DNA of 64,000 nucleotides. Source: Pseudooceanicola marinus (GTDB lineage: Bacteria > Pseudomonadota > Alphaproteobacteria > Rhodobacterales > Rhodobacteraceae). The notes below the pieces were generated by a model. It was not told the DNA's origin. It saw only the letters and a program-made list of their open reading frames with translations, and ran no database searches. The DNA lies in assembly GCF_002786295.1 (NCBI RefSeq), contig NZ_PGTC01000009.1:607438-671437 (forward strand), given 5' to 3'. Numbering within the stretch: the first letter of the stretch is position 1; every line of letters starts with the position of its first letter. This document shows positions 58,340 through 64,000 of this stretch, in pieces. The position numbers and the translations under genes were made by a program.

Positions 58340-58645
58340 ATGCCCAAGCTCATTCGTCTTTACATCACCCAGTGCCTCATCGGTTTCGGCATCTCGGCGC
58401 TGTTCACAGCCGGGCTGGTCTATTTCGACGTGATGGGCCTGCAGCGGCTGGTTCTGGGATCCTCCGACGGTCTTCTGGGCGCTTTCCTGATCTTCTTCTC
58501 CAACGGCATCGTCTTTGCCGGGGTGCAGTTCGCGATCTCGATCATGCGCATGGCGGAAAAGGACGATGGGCCGAAGGGCGGCACCCGCCTGCCGATCCTG
58601 GCGCAGCCGGTGCGCGTCGAGGCAACGGCCAAGTCGCGCCGCTGA
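58340..58645 (+). CDS. Hypothetical small membrane protein
   Basis: A 101-residue protein with two helices (about 10-30 and 45-68) and a basic C-terminal tail (AQPVRVEATAKSRR). Start: MPKLIRLYITQCLIGFGISA, with GCAGGAGCTCTCCC upstream of the ATG. I recognise no characterised family, though similar short two-helix proteins occur in Rhodobacteraceae. It lies 95 bp after the GNAT gene, probably in the same or its own unit. Confidence 0.7.
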   Translation: MPKLIRLYITQCLIGFGISALFTAGLVYFDVMGLQRLVLGSSDGLLGAFLIFFSNGIVFAGVQFAISIMRMAEKDDGPKGGTRLPILAQPVRVEATAKSRR

Positions 58646-58720
58646 TCGGCTCAAGTCGTTCCTGTTGAAGGGAAAAGTGGCGGGCCCGCACGCAACCGTT
58701 TGAGTGACGCATTCCCGAGG

Positions 58721-58735
58721 ACCTGATTATCAGGT
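58721..58735. promoter_or_regulatory. 15-bp palindrome, operator-like
   Basis: ACCTGAT-T-ATCAGGT is a perfect 7+1+7 inverted repeat. It lies in the 281-bp gap between two convergent genes, which otherwise shows only imperfect inverted repeats such as GAAGGGC/GCCCTTC on the minus strand. Such tight symmetry suggests a protein-binding site or a terminator stem tip, but no gene to control is visible on either side. Confidence 0.3.
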
Positions 58736-58926
58736 GGGCGCCAGGTAACCGGACCACGGCCCGGACAGAGCCAGCTCCCTCGGAGTTGCTTAAGGCCACC
58801 GGAATGTACTCGTTCACGAGAAGGGCAGCACCCGCCGAGGCCTGAGGTAGGCCCTTCACCGGCGCGCGGCAAGGGGGCCGTCGGCATTTTGCGTAAATTC
58901 GCCTTCAGCCGCGCGGGCTGCTGTCG

Positions 58927-59676
58927 TCATTCTGCCGTCGTCAGCAGATTGAAATCGCGCAGTTCCTCCCGCGTCAGCAGATAGATTTCCTTGGGGGGCG
59001 TCATCAGCGCGGGCTCCATCAACCGCAGGTCGATCCCCATCTCGTCGAGGTAACGCATCACCAGGCCTTGGCCGCGCTGGATGTCCGACACGGCAGTGAA
59101 AGCGGGCAGTAGGGTGTTTTCGCCGAAATAGTGCTGGTGGACGCCGATGCGGGCGTCCTCGTCGGCGCTCCGCTCCGTGCCGGCAGCCAGGACATAGGGG
59201 CAGGCGGAGAGGCAGATGGCCCCGCTTTCCATGTCGGTGTTCAACCCGGCCTCACGGATCGCGCGGCCCAACTCCAGCGCGTCGGTCACCGACCCGCCGG
59301 GGCTGTCCAGGCGGATGACCTGTGGCGCACCGTCGCCGCGGGCCTCGATCTGCCGAATGATCCGCTCGCCATCCCCCGGGGCGATCTGCCCGCTGAGGCT
59401 CCAGGCGCCGTCACTTTCGGTCAGCACCAGCCGTTCGGGCATCGAGCCCGAGGGCGCGACGCCGGGGCCCGCGGGGCGCGTCGCGGGATCATAGCGGCGG
59501 GTCTGATCGCCCGGGGTGGTGGGCTGATCCAGGTCCGGGGCCGCGGGGCCGCGCGTCGGCAGGGAGAAGTCGCGGCCAAGGTCGCCCGCGAAGAGCAGCA
59601 GCGCCAGCAACACCTGCAGCCCGAGCGCCGCCGTCAGCGCGCGCCGAAGCGGGCGGGCGGAGGGATCGTCGCTCAT
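58927..59676 (-). CDS. Membrane-anchored ClpP-like serine protease
   Basis: A 249-residue protein with one N-terminal transmembrane helix (about 15-32), a Pro-rich linker (about 38-82) and a ClpP/crotonase-fold domain (about 85-249). The fold is shown by VIRLDSPGGSVTDALELGRA; the probable catalytic residues are Ser157 in ICLSACPYVLAAG and His180 in ARIGVHQHYFG, with a late Asp. Such ClpP-class proteins without ATPase partner occur in alphaproteobacteria and have unknown substrates. The domain would be on the periplasmic side if the helix is a signal anchor. The gene overlaps the preceding coiled-coil gene by 4 nt. Confidence 0.78.
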   Translation of the reverse strand: MSDDPSARPLRRALTAALGLQVLLALLLFAGDLGRDFSLPTRGPAAPDLDQPTTPGDQTRRYDPATRPAGPGVAPSGSMPERLVLTESDGAWSLSGQIAPGDGERIIRQIEARGDGAPQVIRLDSPGGSVTDALELGRAIREAGLNTDMESGAICLSACPYVLAAGTERSADEDARIGVHQHYFGENTLLPAFTAVSDIQRGQGLVMRYLDEMGIDLRLMEPALMTPPKEIYLLTREELRDFNLLTTAE

Positions 59677-60986
59677 GCCTCGCCTTTCCCGTCCGGGACG
59701 GTCGTCGTGTCAGGGCTGGCGCGGGCCGGGGCGTCCGGCAGCTCGGCCCGGCCATGCGCCAGAGCCACGTCCACGTCCCGCGCGGCGGCCAGGGCGGCGC
59801 GCAGTTCGGACACGGTCATGCGGTCCTCGATCGGCACCGCCTCGCGGCCTGACCGGATCGCGGTATGGGTGACCGTCAGGATCAGCACCAGAACGGCGGG
59901 CAGCAGGTCGATGGCGATGGCGCCGGCCCAGGAGGGCACGAAGTTTCCCGCGTAGCGGATCACCGCGTCGGCGGGTGACAGCGGCGTATAGGTGATCTCC
60001 TGGGGGCCGGGCAGGGAAGTGACCTCGGAGGCGGCGGTTTCCAGCGTCGCGGCGCGCTGTGCCAGCACGTCGAGCACCGATGCGATGGTGGTGCCTTGGG
60101 CACTGCGGTTGGCCTCGGTCCCGCCGTCCAGTTCGGGCAGAACGACCGAGGCGGTCAGGTCCTGCGCCGCGCGTTCCACCAGTGGCGCCACCGACAGCTG
60201 CCGCAACCGGGCGATCAGACCCGCCAGCTGCACGGCCTGCTCCGAAAACTCCACCGCGCGGGTTTCCACCGGTCCGGGTTCCACGGTCAGCGCGCGCATC
60301 CGGCTGAGGATCGCATTGCCCTCGGCGAAGGCCCCGTCGACCAGCGGTGACTGGGCCGCGATCTGCTGTTGCAGCGCCGACAGCTCTTCCGATTTCTGCC
60401 GCAGCACGCGGAAGACCGCACCGCGCCCGGCAAGGCCCGACAGCCCGCCCGAGGCCTCCTGTTCGGACAGGTCAGCAAAGCTCTGCTGGACGCGGGCTAC
60501 GTCACGTTCCAGACCCTGGGCCGCCAGGGCGTTCTCGTTGGCGCGTTCCAGGGCCGCCTGGTAGTCCTGCACCGTTTCCGCCAGGTGCTGTTCGACCGCA
60601 GCGCCGCCCGCCAGCGCCGCAGCGTTCAGCCAGGACGACATGGCGACAATCGCCAGGGACCCCAGGCCGAGAGCCCCCATCAACCCGGCGCGCGACCGCG
60701 CGGTGCGCATCGCGGGGAAAAGGCGCATCAGGTAGGACCAGAAGACGAAGATGCCCGTCGAGACGGCGACGGAATAGGCGATGGCGGCAAAGGCCTGCAT
60801 CGCGCCGTCCCCGTCCAGCAGGGATTGCACACCGAGGTAGGTGTAGATGCCTGAGGCGACGGCCAGCACACCCAGCGCGGCGCCGGTGAAGGTATCGAGA
60901 AAGCCCAGGTGGCCTTCCAGTTCATGCACCATGCGGGCGCGGGGATCGGGCCGTGTGGCCCGGGTGTCCTTCGTCGGTTCGGTCAA
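59673..60986 (-). CDS. Hypothetical membrane protein with central coiled coil
   Basis: A 437-residue protein. Three helices lie near the N-terminus (TGAALGVLAVASGIYTYLGV, AIAYSVAVSTGIFVFWSYLM, ALGLGSLAIVAMSSWLNAAA) and one near residue 370 (WAGAIAIDLLPAVLVLILTV). Between them is a long Glu/Gln/Ala-rich region (about 130-340) predicted to form coiled coils, probably periplasmic. The C-terminus is acidic and cytoplasmic. The start is taken as TTG 60986, which has GGAG 6 nt upstream; ATG 60932 is the alternative. The 3' end overlaps the ClpP-like protease gene by 4 nt. Function unknown; a partner or scaffold of the protease is plausible. Confidence 0.65.
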   Translation of the reverse strand: MTEPTKDTRATRPDPRARMVHELEGHLGFLDTFTGAALGVLAVASGIYTYLGVQSLLDGDGAMQAFAAIAYSVAVSTGIFVFWSYLMRLFPAMRTARSRAGLMGALGLGSLAIVAMSSWLNAAALAGGAAVEQHLAETVQDYQAALERANENALAAQGLERDVARVQQSFADLSEQEASGGLSGLAGRGAVFRVLRQKSEELSALQQQIAAQSPLVDGAFAEGNAILSRMRALTVEPGPVETRAVEFSEQAVQLAGLIARLRQLSVAPLVERAAQDLTASVVLPELDGGTEANRSAQGTTIASVLDVLAQRAATLETAASEVTSLPGPQEITYTPLSPADAVIRYAGNFVPSWAGAIAIDLLPAVLVLILTVTHTAIRSGREAVPIEDRMTVSELRAALAAARDVDVALAHGRAELPDAPARASPDTTTVPDGKGEA

Positions 60987-61078
60987 GCGGATCTCCGAGG
61001 GTTCGCCAGCACCCCCTGCGGGCACCGTCCCGTTCCAGATAGGGCGCGGGGCGGCGCAAACCAAAGGGGCTTGCGCAT

Positions 61079-61093
61079 GTTCATGGAATGTTC
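61079..61093 (+). promoter_or_regulatory. LexA (SOS) box upstream of mmcB
   Basis: GTTC-ATGGAAT-GTTC (61079-61093) is an exact match to the alphaproteobacterial LexA site GTTC-N7-GTTC. It ends 11 bp before the mmcB start codon, where a repressor would block transcription. Confidence 0.85.
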
Positions 61094-61104
61094 AGAATGT
61101 CGGC

Positions 61105-61560
61105 ATGCCCGTGACGTCCCTTTCCCCCGATCCTGCCGCCCCGCAACCCGGTCAGCTTATCGCCCGTGGCGTCTGCCGCCTGCTGAAGGGCCATGACTTC
61201 GCCCCGCTGGAGGAGTTCGTGCCCGAACGCGGCAAGCGGGTGGACGTGATGGGCCTCGGCCCCAAGGGGGAGATCTGGGTGGTCGAATGCAAGAGCAGCC
61301 GCGCCGACTACCTGTCGGACAGCAAGTGGCAGGGCTACCTGGACTGGTGCGATCGATTCTTCTGGGCCGTCGATCAGGATTTCCCGGTAGAGCTACTGCC
61401 GGAAGAGAGCGGGCTGATCATCGCCGATGCCTACGGCGGAGAGATCCTGCGGATGCCCGATGAGCAGAAGCTGGCGGCGGCCCGGCGCAAGGTGATCTCG
61501 CGCAAGTTTGCGCGCGACGCGGCCCGGCGCCTGCAGGCACTGCGCGACCCGCGCGTCTAG
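61105..61560 (+). CDS. mmcB: MmcB family DNA repair protein
   Basis: A 151-residue PD-(D/E)XK-fold protein. The nuclease-type core is RVDVMGLGPKGEIWVVECKS (Asp...Glu-x-Lys), followed by SKWQGYLDWCDRFFWAVDQD. In Caulobacter, mmcB is an SOS-induced gene needed for resistance to mitomycin C. The exact LexA box upstream fits the same regulation here. The start at 61105 lies at the domain boundary; the open frame extends upstream through the LexA box, and that extension is rejected. It is convergent with the DUF6324 gene. Confidence 0.9.
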   Translation: MPVTSLSPDPAAPQPGQLIARGVCRLLKGHDFAPLEEFVPERGKRVDVMGLGPKGEIWVVECKSSRADYLSDSKWQGYLDWCDRFFWAVDQDFPVELLPEESGLIIADAYGGEILRMPDEQKLAAARRKVISRKFARDAARRLQALRDPRV

Positions 61561-61597
61561 GCCCCGGCGGAGCCGGGGCAGCGCGGGTCTGGATCGG

Positions 61598-61798
61598 TCA
61601 GCGGCGCTTCTTGCCGCCGGCCTGCTGCGCGGCCTGGGCGGCGGCGCGGATTTCCTCTGCGATCTCGATGGCCTCTTCGGGTTCGAAATCCATCGGAATT
61701 TCCAGGCTGCCGGCGTCGATGAACAGGCGCACCATGCCCTGGTCGGTCGGACCGATCTGCAGATTCGCTTCGATGTCGCGTTCGGTGTCGATACCCAT
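61598..61798 (-). CDS. DUF6324 family small protein
   Basis: A 66-residue acidic protein, MGIDTERDIEANLQIGPTDQ then a strand pair (MVRLFIDAGSLEIPMDFEPE) and a helix EEAIEIAEEIRAAAQAAQQ ending in a basic GGKKRR. This matches the uncharacterised DUF6324 family of Rhodobacteraceae as I remember it. A TTG at 61807 is the alternative start; GGAG lies 10 nt before the ATG. No function known. Confidence 0.7.
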   Translation of the reverse strand: MGIDTERDIEANLQIGPTDQGMVRLFIDAGSLEIPMDFEPEEAIEIAEEIRAAAQAAQQAGGKKRR

Positions 61799-61929
61799 GA
61801 AATCCAAGCTCCGGAAAAGAACCCAAGGTCGTTACCGCGGCGCAGGCGCTTTGGCAAGGGGGGCGCGGGAGCGGCTTTAGGGCGGATACGGTGCCGTAGC
61901 GTGTCTTTTTCGCGGCGTCGAACACATTT

Positions 61930-62100
61930 TTGACACATTTAGATGTGATACAAAATTCAACTTCGGCCACATTGGCCACCCTCCAGACAAAGCCACCTCT
62001 TCCTCGGGGTGTCAGTCACAACACAGGCATGACGTCCGGCCCTCCGGATCTTGTCCAGCGCCACCTTCGGATGCTCTCCCGAAGGTGGCGTTTCTGTTTT
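61930..62100 (+). ncRNA. Candidate small RNA
   Basis: A plus-strand unit without an acceptable ORF. TTGACA (61930-61935) could be a -35 element, with the AT-rich CAAAATTC (61951-61958) as a -10-like region; a transcript from about 61965 would include small hairpins (GGCCA-CAT-TGGCC) and end at the strong terminator at 62059-62100, giving about 130 nt. It is divergent from the DUF6324 gene and upstream of tRNA-His. No known RNA family (SRP, 6S, tmRNA) was recognised. Confidence 0.4.
62059..62100 (+). terminator. Strong rho-independent terminator
   Basis: A perfect 12-bp stem CGCCACCTTCGG/CCGAAGGTGGCG (62059-62070 with 62079-62090) with an 8-nt loop, followed by TTTCTGTTTT. There is no protein gene upstream on this strand for over 400 bp (mmcB ends at 61560). 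Confidence 0.85.
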
Positions 62101-62236
62101 CGACGGCTGAAACGCCGGGATCCATGCCAAGGCCCAGCGAGTCTCCGGTCACGGCGGTGGGGCGGACGACGGGGTGAATTTTTGCGCCAAAGCCCTCTTG
62201 CATTCGCGGGCGGGGCTGGGTAAACGCCCCTCACGT

Positions 62237-62313
62237 GCCGCCTTAGCTCAGTTGGTTAGAGCGCTGGATTGTGGATCCAGAGGTCCCCCGTTCAAACCGG
62301 GGAGGCGGTACCA
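62237..62313 (+). tRNA. tRNA-His (anticodon GTG)
   Basis: Cloverleaf: acceptor GCCGCCT with AGGCGGT (first pair G-U), D-arm GCTCAGTTGGTTAGAGC, anticodon stem-loop CTGGATTGTGGATCCAG with anticodon GTG, T-arm CCCCGTTCAAACCGGGG, and encoded CCA. The base before position 1 is T, not G, and the discriminator is A, so this tRNA lacks the usual G-1:C73 identity pair, as is known for a group of alphaproteobacteria. An integrase gene lies directly downstream. Confidence 0.97.
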
Positions 62314-62376
62314 TAAAATCAGGTGCTTAAACCGATCTTTTGTTGTGACCTGAAAGTGGGTTGTCTCATGGTTGTG

Positions 62377-63624
62377 TCAGACTGACCTAGGTGCGTTCCG
62401 CATCTGTACTACCTTGGCAATATTCTGCTCTCGATTCCTGACATATCGATCCGTCGTGGTTACGTTCTGATGGCCCGCTGCATCGCGCAGGATCATAGGG
62501 TCTAGGCCTAGGGTCCCAGCCTCGCTTATACCGCCGGCGCGGGTGTCCATCATCTTGACGCTTTCTGGAACTCCAGAGGCCCTACGGCAGCGAATGAAAG
62601 CCTGTGTCCAGCCGTCGCGGGTGTAGGGCATGTTGGTCCGTTCACCGATGATGACGGGTCCTACGCGGCCTCTCGTGGAGAGGATGCGCAGGCGGCTTCT
62701 CAACTCCTCCGCGTGGGTTAGATCAAACCATAGAGGTTCAGGCATGGAACGGCTTGTTTTTGATACGGTTTTCCTAAATCCGGTCAGTCCGTCATCGAAC
62801 ATGTCCCACGTCAGTCCATCCTGCCAACGCTCGTGGCGTTGCGGCAAGTGGCGTGTCCTTCGGTTTCTCTCGACCTCACGTACTATGCCTTCGGCATTGG
62901 CGTTGCAGTCGAGCCAATGTCCCCTGACATCGACGGCCCGTAGGCAAAACACCCACTGGAAGAGCAGGCCGGTCGCGAAGGCAAAAAGCCCCTGGGCGTC
63001 CGCATAGTCGACTACAGCCCTGATCTGTTCACGGGTTGGCGCTGTGGTCTTCCTTGGTGGCGACTGGATTCTCATATGTGCTAATATGCTAGCTACCTTG
63101 ATCGCTGGGTTGTGCTCGATCAAGGCGCCGTAATTCACTACGATTCGCAGGTGTGTAAAAATTTTTTTAATGTAGGCGGTGCTACGACCCTTTTCGGCCA
63201 TGCCGTCGCGGAGATTGCAGAGTAGTTCGTAGTTGGTATTTGCAATCTGGATTTTTCCGATCGCGCGGTCCAGTTTGTCCGCGTAGATCAGATAGCTTTC
63301 ACGTGTGTTGGCCTTCACGTTTTGAAACGGGCTATGTTTATCCGTCTTATAGCGATCGATGAGCCAACTCCAAGACCCAATGTCGTGCTTTTCCGTATCT
63401 ACCCCGAAATAGGCCAGCATCTCGCGAGTGAGTTTTCGTGCTTCTCGCGCGCGATCCAGCTCTAGTCCATCCCCCTCCACGCCGGACAGTCGAACCGAGG
63501 TTTTGGGATATCCCATTTTTCGGAACTTTGTGCTAGGTTTCCAATACCACCATTTCTGAGATTTTACGGCGCCCGGAGCATAAGTCGGATCTGTTCCGTC
63601 CCAAAGAGCATCTTTGTAGGTCAC
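62377..63624 (-). CDS. Tyrosine-type site-specific integrase
   Basis: A 415-residue phage/island integrase. Catalytic residues can be placed in the C-terminal half: Arg in the AVDVRGHW region, R in MMDTRAGGISEAG, His in DAAGHQNVTTTDRYVRN and the nucleophile Tyr in TDRYVRN. The N-terminal half contains a SAM-like core-binding domain. The GTG start at 63624 follows GGAGGAG. Its 3' end points at tRNA-His, 63 bp away, the usual arrangement when the tRNA gene is the attachment site. Third-position G/C is clearly lower than in the rest of the window, a sign of horizontal transfer. Confidence 0.9.
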   Translation of the reverse strand: MTYKDALWDGTDPTYAPGAVKSQKWWYWKPSTKFRKMGYPKTSVRLSGVEGDGLELDRAREARKLTREMLAYFGVDTEKHDIGSWSWLIDRYKTDKHSPFQNVKANTRESYLIYADKLDRAIGKIQIANTNYELLCNLRDGMAEKGRSTAYIKKIFTHLRIVVNYGALIEHNPAIKVASILAHMRIQSPPRKTTAPTREQIRAVVDYADAQGLFAFATGLLFQWVFCLRAVDVRGHWLDCNANAEGIVREVERNRRTRHLPQRHERWQDGLTWDMFDDGLTGFRKTVSKTSRSMPEPLWFDLTHAEELRSRLRILSTRGRVGPVIIGERTNMPYTRDGWTQAFIRCRRASGVPESVKMMDTRAGGISEAGTLGLDPMILRDAAGHQNVTTTDRYVRNREQNIAKVVQMRNAPRSV

Positions 63625-63658
63625 TTGGGAACTCCTCCATTCAGTGTAAAAAGTTGGC

Positions 63659-63919
63659 CTAAAGTGCGCCGAAGTTTATGTTTTTCTTTTTGGCGCTGGA
63701 AACGACCAGATTTTCTGGGGCGATGCTGCGTCGATTTTCGATCCAGGCCTTCACATCGGCTTTGATGTAAAGTTTCAAGATGGGGTCGGGTCGGGGGAAG
63801 CCTTCCGACTCGAGGTTTTTACGTCGATTTCGGAAGGCTTCGGGTGACATGCCAAGGAAACTTGATACCCACCGAGTGCTGCCGACGGCGGCCTCCGTTG
63901 TTAGGGTGCGATCTTTCAT
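63659..63919 (-). CDS. Small DNA-binding protein, excisionase/AlpA-like
   Basis: An 86-residue protein with a predicted winged helix: TRWVSSFLGMSPEAFRNRRK, then LESEGFPRPDPILKLYIKAD and VKAWIENRRS. The helix-turn-helix followed by GFPxPDP and a VKAWI helix is the layout of AlpA/Xis-type proteins that direct excision or regulate the integrase. It is 34 bp upstream of the integrase on the same strand and shares its low G/C, so the two form one operon. GGGAGAAAG precedes the ATG. Confidence 0.65.
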   Translation of the reverse strand: MKDRTLTTEAAVGSTRWVSSFLGMSPEAFRNRRKNLESEGFPRPDPILKLYIKADVKAWIENRRSIAPENLVVSSAKKKNINFGAL

Positions 63920-64000
63920 CTATCTTTCTCCCTCTCCATCAACTGCCCACAATTCGCCCTCACTACAGCCGCGGCCACGGGCGGGCAGACGGAGTTTCCG

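Noticed and set aside
58646..58926. 6S RNA, SRP RNA or tmRNA fragment in a structured intergenic region
   Set aside because: Inverted repeats are present, but the SRP GGAAGCAGCC motif, tmRNA tag and a convincing 6S bubble were not found; left as an unexplained region.

Overview
The window is a GC-rich chromosomal segment of an alphaproteobacterium, most likely a member of the Rhodobacteraceae (Roseobacter group). The basis is the almost uniform G/C in third codon positions, a set of small families typical of that group (DUF6524, DUF2842, DUF3572, DUF6324, MmcB), a GTTC-N7-GTTC SOS box, a tRNA-His without an encoded G-1, and the gene order nrdR-ribD...ribE-ribBA-ribH-nusB. The assignment is an inference from these features; no database search was run.

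Left part (1-24 kb): mostly housekeeping and metabolism. It starts inside an MHS-type MFS transporter, followed by a 22-residue membrane peptide gene, an SGNH lipoprotein, pyrG and secG, DUF6524, purA, DUF2842, a Bcr/CflA efflux pump and valS. Next come an orphan form II CoxL-like molybdopterin subunit overlapping a DUF2235 hydrolase, a thioesterase, a divergent metF/metR pair with a MetR-like site, an inositol monophosphatase, a rhomboid protease, tRNA-Leu(UAA), L-lactate dehydrogenase, a Nudix protein and a PiT phosphate transporter.

Middle part (24-44 kb): signalling and accessory genes. These are a secreted sensor-like protein with a large chemoreceptor, metG, an SDR plus the fossil 3' end of a second SDR, transporters, an aldo/keto reductase, an XRE regulator with palindromic operators, and a desaturase fossil. 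There is also a four-gene module (EF-hand protein, ECF sigma factor, putative membrane anti-sigma factor, CnrX/CpxP-like periplasmic sensor), and a PleD-like diguanylate cyclase.

Right part (44-64 kb): a NYN-domain protein diverges from a two-gene operon encoding an H-NOX-like (HNOB) protein and an HNOBA-GGDEF diguanylate cyclase. The HNOB protein has proline where the heme-ligating histidine should be, which I consider the most interesting observation. Riboflavin genes follow, interrupted on the other strand by three capsule genes (kpsC, wza/kpsD-like, kpsS). The RibBA protein has a GTP cyclohydrolase II domain without its zinc cysteines. After nusB come a GNAT enzyme, a membrane ClpP-like protease paired with a coiled-coil membrane protein, SOS-controlled mmcB and a possible small RNA with a strong terminator. 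Last is tRNA-His followed by an integrase and an excisionase-like gene, where base composition drops; this is the left edge of an integrated element continuing beyond the window.

At least five intergenic regions share a two-part element: a GGGGG...CCCCC hairpin followed by a GGAGTATTTT-like box. No CRISPR array, complete insertion sequence, rRNA operon or replication origin was seen.
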